A DNA stretch of 64,000 nt from Myxococcales bacterium. Lineage in GTDB: Bacteria > Myxococcota_A > Polyangia > Polyangiales > Polyangiaceae. The DNA lies in NCBI GenBank assembly GCA_013297655.1, contig JAAFHV010000001.1, positions 1-64,000 of the forward strand. The letters are read 5' to 3'. Under the pieces are notes generated by a model. It was not told where the DNA came from and searched no databases. It was given only the letters and a program-made list of their open reading frames with translations. Below are positions 35,087 through 43,344 of the stretch, piece after piece; the stretch's first letter is position 1, and every line of letters starts with the position of its first letter. Both the position numbers and the translations under genes were made by a program.

Positions 35087-35899
35087 ATGGCGCTTGCTCT
35101 CTGCTCCAACTGCGAGCGGCACATTCGTGACGCCGACGCTGCGTGTCCCTTCTGCGGCTCTTCGTCGCGCGCGGCGGTGCCCGTTCCGCTCTCTCGCGCG
35201 ACACGAAAGGCGCTCTTCGTGGGCGCGAGCCTCCTCACGTTCGGCGCGGTCGAGACCGCGTGCGCGCAGGCCACCTACGGCGCGGCCGTCGAGGGTGACT
35301 TCGTCGCTCCCGCCGTCGACGCGGCGGCCCCGAGAGCCGACGCCGAGCCCCCCGCGCCGATGAGCTGCTTGGAGGCGGAGGTGCCCACCCTGGATGGTCC
35401 CGCCAAACCTGCCCATGTCGACGCGTGCAGCGCGGACGACATCGAGCGCGCCCTCGCGATGTGCAAGAGCGACCCCGGTGCGCCCGGCTGCGTGGAGCTC
35501 CGCGAGGAGAAACCCGATTGTGCACGATGCATTCTCGGCCCATTGCCCGGCGAGGGAAGGGCGAGCGCTCCGCTAGGCGCACACCCCCCGGGCGCGACCT
35601 TGCTCGACGGACGCCTTTGTGGCGCGAGCGTGATCGGCCGCGACGACTGCCAACTCCCGCTCGTGGGCTATTTTGCGTGTCTCGAGGGCGCCTGCGCGTC
35701 GTGCGATCGCGCAGGACACGACGCGTGCTACTCGCGCGCCATCGAGGCGTGCGCGACGCCGACGTCACGAGCCTGCATGGCGGCGCTCGACGCGCGGCCG
35801 GAGTGGGCTCGTGACTGCACCGTGCGGACATCGCCCGGCACGTACGCCGACGCCCTCTTCCGAAAGTCGGCTACGTGGTTCTGTACGAGCGGCCCATGA
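35087..35899 (+). CDS. Zinc-ribbon membrane protein with Cys-rich outer domain
   Basis: A 270-residue protein. The N-terminus is a zinc ribbon with two CxxC knuckles (CSNC and CPFC, residues 6-24), followed by a basic stretch, a membrane segment (about 43-60, KALFVGASLLTFGAVETAC) and an outer domain with about 18 cysteines (CARCIL, CASCDRAGHDAC, CATPTSRAC). The CAQATYG motif just after the membrane segment looks like a lipobox-type sequence, but the cytoplasmic ribbon argues for a plain membrane anchor. GAGGAG precedes the ATG by six bases. Function unknown; the cytoplasmic ribbon could report an outer signal. Confidence 0.7.
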   Translation: MALALCSNCERHIRDADAACPFCGSSSRAAVPVPLSRATRKALFVGASLLTFGAVETACAQATYGAAVEGDFVAPAVDAAAPRADAEPPAPMSCLEAEVPTLDGPAKPAHVDACSADDIERALAMCKSDPGAPGCVELREEKPDCARCILGPLPGEGRASAPLGAHPPGATLLDGRLCGASVIGRDDCQLPLVGYFACLEGACASCDRAGHDACYSRAIEACATPTSRACMAALDARPEWARDCTVRTSPGTYADALFRKSATWFCTSGP

Positions 35900-35973
35900 A
35901 CGGGTTGGCAGACGCGCGACGATGTCGGCACTAGAACCGTTGGCGCTCCGCCTATTCCCGACGATGACTCCGA

Positions 35974-36390
35974 CTAACCCGCAGCTACGGTGATGGTCGT
36001 CGCGATCGAATCGCGCAGCGCGCGCGAGTAGGGACAAGCTACCTTCGCTTTTTCGACGAGCTCACGCAAGGTAGCCTCGTCTGCCCCCTTCGCCGACACG
36101 GCGACTCGAATCGCCAGATCGTAGACTCCCGCCTCGGCGAGCACGTCGACCTCGGCGAGGAGGACGACATCGTCGAGTGTCGTGCTCGAGGTTTTTGCGA
36201 TGGCCCGAAGCGTGCTCCCGAAGCAGGCCGCATAACCCGCGGCGAGGAGCTGCTCCGGGTTCGTGCCTTTGCCGTCGCCTCCCATCGCTTTCGGGAAGGC
36301 GAGAGGGGCGGACAGCGCGGAATCATCGGAGCGAATGGACCCATCGCGCCCACTGCGTACCGTCACTCGTGCCGTATAGATGGTGCTCAT
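35974..36390 (-). CDS. ohr: Organic hydroperoxide resistance protein (Ohr/OsmC family)
   Basis: A 138-residue Ohr-type thiol peroxidase that reduces organic hydroperoxides. The two redox cysteines are at Cys56 (GYAACFGS) and Cys119 (KVACPYSRA), with the GGDGKGTNPEQLLAAGYAAC block that distinguishes Ohr from OsmC. Length is normal for the family. No OhrR repressor lies adjacent. It is 32 bases downstream of the truncated SDR gene on the same strand. Confidence 0.92.
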   Translation of the reverse strand: MSTIYTARVTVRSGRDGSIRSDDSALSAPLAFPKAMGGDGKGTNPEQLLAAGYAACFGSTLRAIAKTSSTTLDDVVLLAEVDVLAEAGVYDLAIRVAVSAKGADEATLRELVEKAKVACPYSRALRDSIATTITVAAG

Positions 36391-36422
36391 AGGGATTCTC
36401 CTGAATTCGATTGAACGGGTGA

Positions 36423-37112
36423 TCAGACGAGGCGACCGCCACCGTCGACGTGCACGACCTCACCTGTGATTGCGGCGTTGCTCATGAGAAAGAGCACGGC
36501 CTCCGCGACCTCTTCCGCTGCTGCGATTCGCTCGATCGGCAGCTTTTTCGAGACCGCAGCGAAGGTGGCCTCCTTCGCCGCGCCGAGGATCGGGTCCCAC
36601 ATCGGGGTGTCGGTGAACCCCGGCGAAACGGCGTTGACCCGAATGGGCGCGAGCTCGAGCGATAGGGCGCGCGCCATCTGCTCCGCCGCCGCCGTCCCGA
36701 GGGCACTGATGAACGCCCCGGGAGCGGGGCGCGTCGTCGACACACCGCCCGTCAGCGTTATCGAGCCACCGCGCGCCATCCGCGGCATCGCAGCCCGAAC
36801 CGCGAAGAGCGCGCCCCAGATCCGAGCTTCGATCGCGGAACGAAAGCTCACGATGTCGCCATCGAGGGCGGAGCCGCCGACGAACGCGCCCGCCGCGAAG
36901 TAAAGATGGTCGATCCGCTCGTGGCGCGCGAGAAGCTCTCCGACCGCCCGCTCGTCGGTAACGTCGACCGTCGCCGTCTCCAGGGTCGCGTCGCGAGCAC
37001 GGGCGGCCTCGAGAGCAGCCTTTCCACGCGCTGCGACGAGCACCTCGGCACCACGCACGAGCGCGCCTCTCGCCACGGCGAGACCGATCCCGGAGCTGCC
37101 GCCGAGGCCGAG
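36423..37112 (-). pseudogene. Short-chain dehydrogenase lacking its N-terminus
   Basis: The frame encodes a classical SDR (AGAFVGGS, SITLTGGVSTTRP, VNAVSPGFTDTPMW, TGEVVHVDGGGRLV). The NAD-binding motif GGSSGIGLAVARG is still present in frame at 37065-37103, but a stop at 37131-37133 closes the frame before any start codon. The only in-frame start candidate, GTG at 37076, would delete the dinucleotide-binding motif. The usual N-terminal strand (residues 1-10) is missing. The catalytic YxxxK is replaced by FISALGTAA, so even the parent was an unusual SDR. It abuts the truncated LysR gene head to head, so one deletion removed both 5' ends. Confidence 0.75.
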
Positions 37113-37706
37113 CTGCTCGTGCCGTCTGTTTTATCGGAGCTCTTGGCGCGCCACCCGGACGCCCGCTTCGAGGTTCGCCTCGGCCACGACTACGCCGAGC
37201 TCTTCGACGATCGCATCGACGTCGCGATTCGCCGCGGGCCGCTACCCGACTCGACCTCGCTCAACGCGAAGCGACTCGGCAGCCTCGCGATGATCTGCGT
37301 CGCCTCGCCGAAGCTGGCGGAGCGCTTCGCGGGCGACCTCGACGCCGACAGCATCGCATCGCTCCCGTGGATCCGCGTCGGGTCGAAGCTGGAGCCGTTC
37401 TCGCTCGTCGTGGGCCGAGGCAAGCGGCCTTTGGAAGCGAGGATCCACCCTCGGATTTCGGTCGATAGTCAGCGCGTGGCCCTCTCGCTCGCGGAGGCGT
37501 CCGCCGGGGTCGCGCGCGTGAACGCCTTTCTCGCCCGCTCCGCGCTCGCGGACGGGCGCCTCATCGAAATCATCCCCGAGGCGCGCTCTCTCGAGTCCGC
37601 GTTCGCCGTCTATCCCCGCCGCGCGAGGCCAGGTCGCCTCCTCACCGAGCTCCTCGCCGCCCTCGCAGCCGCGTGCAAGCGCCACGATATCTGGGACCGT
37701 GAATGA
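37110..37706 (+). pseudogene. LysR regulator lacking its DNA-binding domain
   Basis: About 198 residues matching only the effector-binding half of a LysR protein, from LVPSVLSELLARHPDARFEV to the end (LLAALAAACKRHDIWD). The family pattern ELFDDRIDVAIRRGPLPDST is clear. The normal first 90-100 residues (winged helix-turn-helix and linker) are absent: upstream the plus-strand frame runs antisense through the SDR gene and does not resemble LysR. The junction is at about 37103-37116. It cannot bind DNA as a LysR protein. Confidence 0.8.
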
Positions 37707-37763
37707 GCCGGTCGGCTCGCGCTCTCGCCTCGAACGAAGAGCGCGAGACCTCGCTCCCTCGAC

Positions 37764-38225
37764 CTACTTCACCTTCTGCAACGACACGGCGTTGATGCAG
37801 TACCGGAGCCGCGAAGGGGCGGGGCCATCGGGAAAGACATGGCCAAGGTGGCCGTCGCAGACCGCACAAATCGCCTCGATCCGGATCATGCCGTGGGCTT
37901 CGTCCACGTGGTACCCGACCACGCCGGGTGTGAGAGGCGCGGTGAAGCTCGGCCAACCGGTGCCGCTCTCGAACTTGTGGGTCGCGTCGAAGAGCTCCGT
38001 GCCGCAACCCGCGCAGGCGTAAAGCCCAGGCTCGAACAACGAGCACATCTCGGAGGAGTGCGGACGCTCGGTGCCCTTCGCGCGGAGCACGCGGAACTGC
38101 TCCGGCGTGAGCGCAGCGCGCCACGCCTCGTCGCTTCGTTCGTCGCGACGCGGGGGAGGAGGCGCGCCTCGCTCGGCCCATCGCTGAATCTCGTTCCAGG
38201 TCGGAGTCTCGGTGGTGTTCGTCAT
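37764..38225 (-). CDS. msrB: Peptide-methionine (R)-S-oxide reductase
   Basis: A 153-residue MsrB that reduces methionine-R-sulfoxide. Zinc is held by two CxxC pairs (Cys71/Cys74 in CAGCGTELF, Cys120/Cys123 in CAVCDGHLGHVF), and the catalytic Cys143 lies in LRYCINAVSLQ. The FESGTGWPSF substrate motif is present. No signal peptide, so cytoplasmic, unlike the lipoprotein MsrA at 4742. The ATG at 38225 has GAGGAG five bases upstream. Nested palindromes lie in the divergent promoter region. Confidence 0.93.
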   Translation of the reverse strand: MTNTTETPTWNEIQRWAERGAPPPPRRDERSDEAWRAALTPEQFRVLRAKGTERPHSSEMCSLFEPGLYACAGCGTELFDATHKFESGTGWPSFTAPLTPGVVGYHVDEAHGMIRIEAICAVCDGHLGHVFPDGPAPSRLRYCINAVSLQKVK

Positions 38226-38287
38226 GCGCTCCTCGGTGCCTTCGCGGCGGGAGGAGCGTAAGGCCGCGCCGTCGTCCTGTCTCGCCC

Positions 38288-38323
38288 TGTACCGGGGCAT
38301 CGCGCGATGCCTGTACCGGTACA
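38288..38323. promoter_or_regulatory. Nested palindromes in divergent promoter region
   Basis: Between msrB (minus) and the lipoprotein at 38406 (plus). A perfect 16-base palindrome GGCATCGCGCGATGCC (38296-38311) is followed directly by a perfect 12-base palindrome TGTACCGGTACA (38312-38323). The half TGTACCGG recurs at 38288-38295, so the long palindrome is flanked by two TGTACCGG copies in direct orientation. This looks like a dimeric repressor operator; the regulator is unknown. Confidence 0.5.
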
Positions 38324-38405
38324 CCCGAGCGAGCCCCTCAGCCACGAATTACTCAGCAATTTCAACAAACAAGACCTTGGCACGGCGAACGCAATAGGGG
38401 TCGTC

Positions 38406-40685
38406 ATGAAGACGCTCACCGCCTCCCTCCTCGCTCTCTCGGTCTCGGTCCTCTCCACCACCATCGGCTGCGCGGCCCCGACCGACGACGCGCCCATCGG
38501 TCCGGCTCCGGCTGCTCCCGCCGCTCCCTCGACCAAGCACCACACGGTCGTCGTCGGCGAGGACCACGAGATCGTGGCCCGGCGCGACGCGCTTCGGCCC
38601 AAGCGCTCGTTCGGCGTGAAGTCACTCCGCGACGAGGTGCCCGCGGGTCCCTCCAAGTTCGTCCGCTCGAGCGGCACGGTGGTCGCGAACCCGCGCACCG
38701 ACGCGGGCCTCACGATCGAGCTCGCTCGCGGCGTCGGCGGCGCATCCGCGGGAGCTGGGCTGACGGCGGGCGGCGTGGAATCGTCGGACCCCGCCGTCGC
38801 GACGGCCACGGTGGTGGGCGCGAAGCTCACCGTCACGCTCACGGGCAAGCTCGGCAACACGTTCCTCACCACGTTCGACGCCTCCGGAAACGCCACCGCG
38901 AAGGTGATGGTGCTCTCCGCGCTCCCGATGCCTGGAACCGCGATCATCGACGACGAGGCGCTCGAGCCCGCGGCCCTCCAGTACGGCACCTACGGCGTGC
39001 CGGAGACGCTCGCGACCGACTTCGCCGACCGCACGAGCGACCAAGCCCTCTCTGCCCTCTACGCCGCGACCCCCGGCCAAGACGGGCGCATCGGCGCGAT
39101 GACCTTCGCGAACGTCGCCGCGTCCAGCGCGCTCGCCAAAGCCGCTATCGACGCGGTTGGTCAAGGACCGAACGGCGTGCGCGCCATCTACTTTCCCAAG
39201 AAGGACCTGCTCGTCACCACGGTGCACGGCGACATGAGCGGGAGCGGCACCCCCGGCGGTACGTATGAAATCTCGATCGGCGCGGCGGTCTCGCAGGCCG
39301 ACTTCGGCACCTACGCGGACTTCGGCGGCGTGCTCGGCTCGAGCCCGCTCCACGACGCGAACGCGGTCGAGACCGGCGCGCTCTCCTTCGCCTCGAACGG
39401 CGCGAGCGTGGGCGCCATCGCTCCGGTGAAGGTCGGCGTCGTGCTCGCCGACGGACGCAAAGTGATGGCGAGCGAGAGCGGATTCGCGGCCGCCGAGGCG
39501 AAGGCGGTGCGCCACCTCGTGGCCTATCCGCAGCCCGGCGAGCCCCTCGGCGAGGCGCTCACTTGCGAGACGTCGAAGTCGGCCGGCGCGATCGATTGGC
39601 GCTCGCTCTACTCCACCGCGGAGACCAAGCTCTCGGCCGACGCGAAGTGGAACGGCGGCAAGCCGAGCATCGCCCTCGACCTCGAGCCCCACGTCCGCGT
39701 CGGCGGGCAAATCGGGATCGCCGGCCACTTCGAGGGCAAGTGTGAAAAGACGATGTTCGAGGTGCCTGTTGCGGAGTGGGGCATCCCCCTCTTCGGCAAC
39801 GTGGCGGTGAACGCGCCGGTGAAGGTGGAGCTCTCCGTGAAGGCCGACGGCTCGGTGACGGTGATGACGCCGCGGGTAGAGCTCGGGAGCGCGCAAGACA
39901 CGTCGAAGCCTGGAAAAATCGGGTTCTCGTACGCGGTGGGCGGCAAGTTCACCGTCGACCACGACCTCGCGGTGACGAGCGCCTACACCTCGCTCGGCGC
40001 GGTGGAGGGCTCGGCGGAGGGCAACGCGCACGTGGAGGTAGAGGCCGGCATCGGCGCGGCGCTGGGCCTCGAGGCGCAGGTGAAGGTGTGGATCTTCAAG
40101 GCGAGCGTGCGGGCCGATCTGGGCGACGTGGTCTTCGGAGTGAAGGACGAGGCCGACCTCACCGTTCACCTCGCCGACATGAGCTACGACGCCTCGAACG
40201 ACTTCAAGTTGGGACTCTTTCCGCACTTCGCCCCCACGCTCCGGGTCGACACGCCGTTCTTCCACAAGTCGTACAACCTGTTCTCGGTCGACCTCGGAGA
40301 CATGGCCTTCTACGACGAGCGCACCACCCCCAAGGGCTCGAAGTTGTTCACGAAAGAGAGCGCGAAGCAGACCCAGACGGAGGACGGCGCGACGGTGACG
40401 TACGTGCAGGCGAGCGACCACATCGAGATCCGCGACATGGGCAACATCACGAGCGTCGAGTCGGTGGTTCAAGGCATCTGGGGGAACGAGGTGCGCCGGT
40501 TCGTGGACCCCCAAATCGCGGCCGGCATCACCGGCGCCACCCTCAACCTGACCGGGATCGAGCTCAACGCCCTCGCCCGCGTGTACCAGCGCAACGGGAG
40601 CGGGACCATGCTCGGCCAATCGAGCTTCGACATGCACATGCAAAACGGGAAGACGGTGCGCATCTTCATCGGCACCGGGCTGTAA
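38406..40685 (+). CDS. Large lipoprotein of unknown function
   Basis: A 759-residue lipoprotein (MKTLTASLLALSVSVLSTTIGC, Cys22) with a Pro/Ala linker. The body is beta-rich and low in cysteine: the N-terminal third includes segments resembling an Ig-like or bacterial-adhesin fold (TGKLGNTFLTTFDASGNATA), and the central part holds long amphipathic strands (VAVNAPVKVELSVKADGSVT, VEAGIGAALGLEAQVKVWIF) that could form a lipid-binding or barrel-like sheet. No family is recognised. AGGGG precedes the ATG. It is divergent from msrB across a palindrome-rich region. Confidence 0.75.
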   Translation: MKTLTASLLALSVSVLSTTIGCAAPTDDAPIGPAPAAPAAPSTKHHTVVVGEDHEIVARRDALRPKRSFGVKSLRDEVPAGPSKFVRSSGTVVANPRTDAGLTIELARGVGGASAGAGLTAGGVESSDPAVATATVVGAKLTVTLTGKLGNTFLTTFDASGNATAKVMVLSALPMPGTAIIDDEALEPAALQYGTYGVPETLATDFADRTSDQALSALYAATPGQDGRIGAMTFANVAASSALAKAAIDAVGQGPNGVRAIYFPKKDLLVTTVHGDMSGSGTPGGTYEISIGAAVSQADFGTYADFGGVLGSSPLHDANAVETGALSFASNGASVGAIAPVKVGVVLADGRKVMASESGFAAAEAKAVRHLVAYPQPGEPLGEALTCETSKSAGAIDWRSLYSTAETKLSADAKWNGGKPSIALDLEPHVRVGGQIGIAGHFEGKCEKTMFEVPVAEWGIPLFGNVAVNAPVKVELSVKADGSVTVMTPRVELGSAQDTSKPGKIGFSYAVGGKFTVDHDLAVTSAYTSLGAVEGSAEGNAHVEVEAGIGAALGLEAQVKVWIFKASVRADLGDVVFGVKDEADLTVHLADMSYDASNDFKLGLFPHFAPTLRVDTPFFHKSYNLFSVDLGDMAFYDERTTPKGSKLFTKESAKQTQTEDGATVTYVQASDHIEIRDMGNITSVESVVQGIWGNEVRRFVDPQIAAGITGATLNLTGIELNALARVYQRNGSGTMLGQSSFDMHMQNGKTVRIFIGTGL

Positions 40686-40843
40686 GCCCACGCTCCCCAA
40701 CGAACCACCAATCGAGCGCCGCGACCCGCAGAGGGACGCGGCGCTTCGTCGCATTTTGCGAAGCGTGCGCTCCCGTCCGCCTGTCTCGCGCGCGGGAGAA
40801 TTCGGCGGGGGGACGGCGCCGACCCGCTGCTACCCTCGCGCGC

Positions 40844-42964
40844 ATGAGCCTCGCGCGCCGTGTGGCGATCACCCTCTCCGTACCCGTGCTGTTGGCGCTC
40901 GTCGCTCGCATTCCGCTGCCGGGCGTAGAATTGGAGGCGGTCGTAGCGGCGGGTGGAAGGCCGGAGCTCTTCGGTGTGCTCGCGCTCGGGCTCGTGCCCT
41001 ACCTCACCGCCGCGTGGCTCGTGGAGCTCGCCGCGTTCCTCGTTCCCAGGTGGTCGCGGCTTCGGCACGGCGGCCCCGAAGGTCGCCACACGCTCGAGAA
41101 GTGGTCGCTTCGGCTCGCGTTCGTGTTCGCGTTTCTGCAGGGATTTTCCGTCGCGAAGAGCCTCGAGTCGCTCGAGAGTGTGGGCCCGGGAGCGGAGATT
41201 TTGCGCGCGCCGGGGCTCGCGTCCACGGTCGCGATCATGTTCGCTGCCGCTGGCGGCTTGGCGTTGCAGCTCTTCTTCGCGCGCGTGATCACACGGCAGG
41301 GCATCGCGAACGGGGTCGTCGTTCTGTTCGGTGTCGCGCTGGGGCGCGAGCTGCTCGCGAGCCTTCTTCGACTCGTAGGCGCGGGGAACGGAGCGACGAT
41401 GGGCGCGGCGCTGACCCCGTTCGGCGCGCTCCGCGTGGTGCTCATCGCCGTCACCGTCGCGGTGGCGACGTTCTTCGTCACGCGCACGAACGAGGGCGAC
41501 CGAGGGAAAGCGCCCGCCGCCGATGGCCCCTACCGCGACGCGAAGCGGTTCGTCTCGGACCCCGAGATCCCGGTGCCCGCGAGCTCGGTCCAACCCTACG
41601 CGTTCGCGATCACGATCTTGGCGATCCCGAGCACGCTCGGCGCGCTCGGCGTGCCGGGGTTCACCAAGCTGGCTCGCCTCGTCGACGATCCGCCCGTGTT
41701 CTTCGCGACAGGCGTCGCGATCTCGATCGCCGCCGCGCTCGTGATCGCGTGGGTGCTGCATCGGCCGCGTGAAATCGCCGAGCTCTCTCGTGGGCTCGGC
41801 GGATCGAGCGTGGACGCGACGACGAGCGCGCGCGCCGCGCTTCGCCGCGCGACACCAGCGACGTTGGTCTACGTGGGAGGCCTCTTCTTCGCGTCCGCGG
41901 CGATGGAGCACGTGTCGGCGCTCTCGATCGCGCTTTTTACGGCGATCGTGCTCGACGTAGGGCAGGCCGCGCTCGCCCTTCGCCGCACGGCAGACATGGT
42001 GCCGGTGTGGGAAGAGCGCCGCGCGGTGGCGCTCCCGATCGCGCGCGAGGCTCTACGCGCCGACGGGATTACGGTCGTGATCGGGGGGACGCGCCTGCTC
42101 GCGCTGCTCCAAGTGTTCGCGCCCTATGCGCCGGCGGTGCTCTTCGTGGCACGCGCCGACGAAGAGCGCGCGCAAGCCGTGCTCCGTCATGTGCTCGCGG
42201 GAGGAGAGGCTCCCGAGCCACGCGCCGAAGGACCCCTCCCCGAAGCGACGAAGCCCACCGCGAAGCCGCTCGTGCCGGTCGCGGTGACGTTCGTGGTCGG
42301 CGCGCTCCTCGCCGGGATCGCCGGCTATTCCCCTTCTCCCGCGTCGTCTGGCCCGCGGCCCGTGCTCGAGCTCGTGCGCGTCGACGACGACGCCGATCCG
42401 CTCCGCGCGTTCGCGAAGGAAGATCCTCCCGTTCCAGGAGTGTCGGTTCGTATGGAGTCGATCCCCGGACCAAAGGGCTCTCGGATGGTGCATTATGCAT
42501 ACATCCCGATCGAGGGCACGACACGAGAGGCCGCGCTCGCGGGCGCAGGGCCGTGGCTCGCGACGGTGCCGAAGCCGGAAGGAACGCGGTTCGGCTTCGA
42601 GGACGTGCTCGAGGCTTCCCCCGACGGAGAGACACAAGAGGTCGTCGCGGTTCGTTCGTTTCTCCTCACGGGCAAGCCTGAAATCACCTCCGACGACGTG
42701 AAGAACGCCTCACTCGCGCCATCGACGGGCGACCAGGTGGGCATCGCGGTCGCGCTCACGGAGGACGGCGCGGCGCGCTTCGAGGCGCTCACGTCGGAGT
42801 GGACGAAGAAGCGGCTCGCGATCGTGCTCGATGGAAAAGTGATGAGCGCGCCGGTGATCATGTCGGCGATCGCGGGAGGGCACCTCACGATCACGATGGG
42901 CCACGGGGACCGCGAGCGCGAGATGGCAGAGGCGAAGAGGCTCGTCGCGGCGTTCGCTCGCTGA
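40844..42964 (+). CDS. SecY-like channel fused to DUF2007-like and SecD P1-like domains
   Basis: A 706-residue polytopic protein. Residues 1-385 follow the SecY order: LFGVLALGLVPYLTAAWLVE (SecY TM2 region), FLQGFSVAKSLE, ARVITRQGIANGVVVLFGVA (the ITRxGIGNGxS segment), and PEIPVPASSVQPYAFAITIL, which corresponds to SecY's 'IPLKVNxAGVMPxIFA' block. Residues 390-450 resemble DUF2007 (REALRADGITVVIGGTRLL, then FVARADEERAQAVL). A further membrane helix (474-494) leads to residues 505-680, which match the SecD P1 head: VGIAVALTEDGAARFEALT and LAIVLDGKVMSAPVIMSAIA. It may be an accessory translocation channel carrying its own periplasmic SecD-like lobe. No secE, secG or secD lies nearby. No Shine-Dalgarno is evident. 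Confidence 0.75.
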   Translation: MSLARRVAITLSVPVLLALVARIPLPGVELEAVVAAGGRPELFGVLALGLVPYLTAAWLVELAAFLVPRWSRLRHGGPEGRHTLEKWSLRLAFVFAFLQGFSVAKSLESLESVGPGAEILRAPGLASTVAIMFAAAGGLALQLFFARVITRQGIANGVVVLFGVALGRELLASLLRLVGAGNGATMGAALTPFGALRVVLIAVTVAVATFFVTRTNEGDRGKAPAADGPYRDAKRFVSDPEIPVPASSVQPYAFAITILAIPSTLGALGVPGFTKLARLVDDPPVFFATGVAISIAAALVIAWVLHRPREIAELSRGLGGSSVDATTSARAALRRATPATLVYVGGLFFASAAMEHVSALSIALFTAIVLDVGQAALALRRTADMVPVWEERRAVALPIAREALRADGITVVIGGTRLLALLQVFAPYAPAVLFVARADEERAQAVLRHVLAGGEAPEPRAEGPLPEATKPTAKPLVPVAVTFVVGALLAGIAGYSPSPASSGPRPVLELVRVDDDADPLRAFAKEDPPVPGVSVRMESIPGPKGSRMVHYAYIPIEGTTREAALAGAGPWLATVPKPEGTRFGFEDVLEASPDGETQEVVAVRSFLLTGKPEITSDDVKNASLAPSTGDQVGIAVALTEDGAARFEALTSEWTKKRLAIVLDGKVMSAPVIMSAIAGGHLTITMGHGDREREMAEAKRLVAAFAR

Positions 42965-42995
42965 GGCGCGGAGAGTCCCGAAGAGCACGAAATGA

Positions 42996-43031
42996 CCGAG
43001 AGCCGAGTCCCGCGATGGACTCGGCTCTCGG
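42996..43031 (+). terminator. Strong hairpin between convergent genes
   Basis: A perfect 14-base-pair stem (CCGAGAGCCGAGTC against GACTCGGCTCTCGG) with an eight-base loop, between the SecY-SecD-like gene and the convergent GlsB-type gene. T-runs are short on both sides (TCATTTCG on the minus strand), so it may work in both directions. Confidence 0.65.
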
Positions 43032-43081
43032 CGTTGAACCGCTCGAATACGAGCCGACCTCACTCGGCTGCGGGTGGTCGA

Positions 43082-43330
43082 CTACCGGCGCAGCAAACGA
43101 TGCACCACCAAGACCACGAGCCCACCACCGACCGCCAAGCCGAAGCTGTGCAGATTGAACCCGGTGATGCTCCCCCAGCCGAGGCGTGTGCCGATGAACC
43201 CGCCGACGATCGCCCCGACGATGCCGAGCAAGGTGGTGACGATGAAGCCGCCCCCGTCTTTGCCGGGCATGAAAAACTTGGCGACCACACCCGCGATCAG
43301 CCCGAACACGATCCAGCTCAAGATGCCCAT
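43082..43330 (-). CDS. GlsB/YeaQ/YmgE family membrane protein
   Basis: An 82-residue protein with three hydrophobic helices and the family pattern: LSWIVFGLIAGVVAKFFMPG at the start, then LGIVGAIVGGFIGTRLG. Members are small stress-induced inner-membrane proteins of unknown mechanism. The start at 43330 is where the family begins; the open frame upstream overlaps the next gene. It lies 14 bases downstream of the metallophosphoesterase, so the two are probably cotranscribed. Confidence 0.85.
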   Translation of the reverse strand: MGILSWIVFGLIAGVVAKFFMPGKDGGGFIVTTLLGIVGAIVGGFIGTRLGWGSITGFNLHSFGLAVGGGLVVLVVHRLLRR

Positions 43331-43344
43331 GGGCGAGAACCTAC

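Noticed and set aside
38622-40754. 710-codon minus-strand frame opposite the large lipoprotein
   Set aside because: Antisense shadow; the plus strand has the signal peptide and natural codon pattern.
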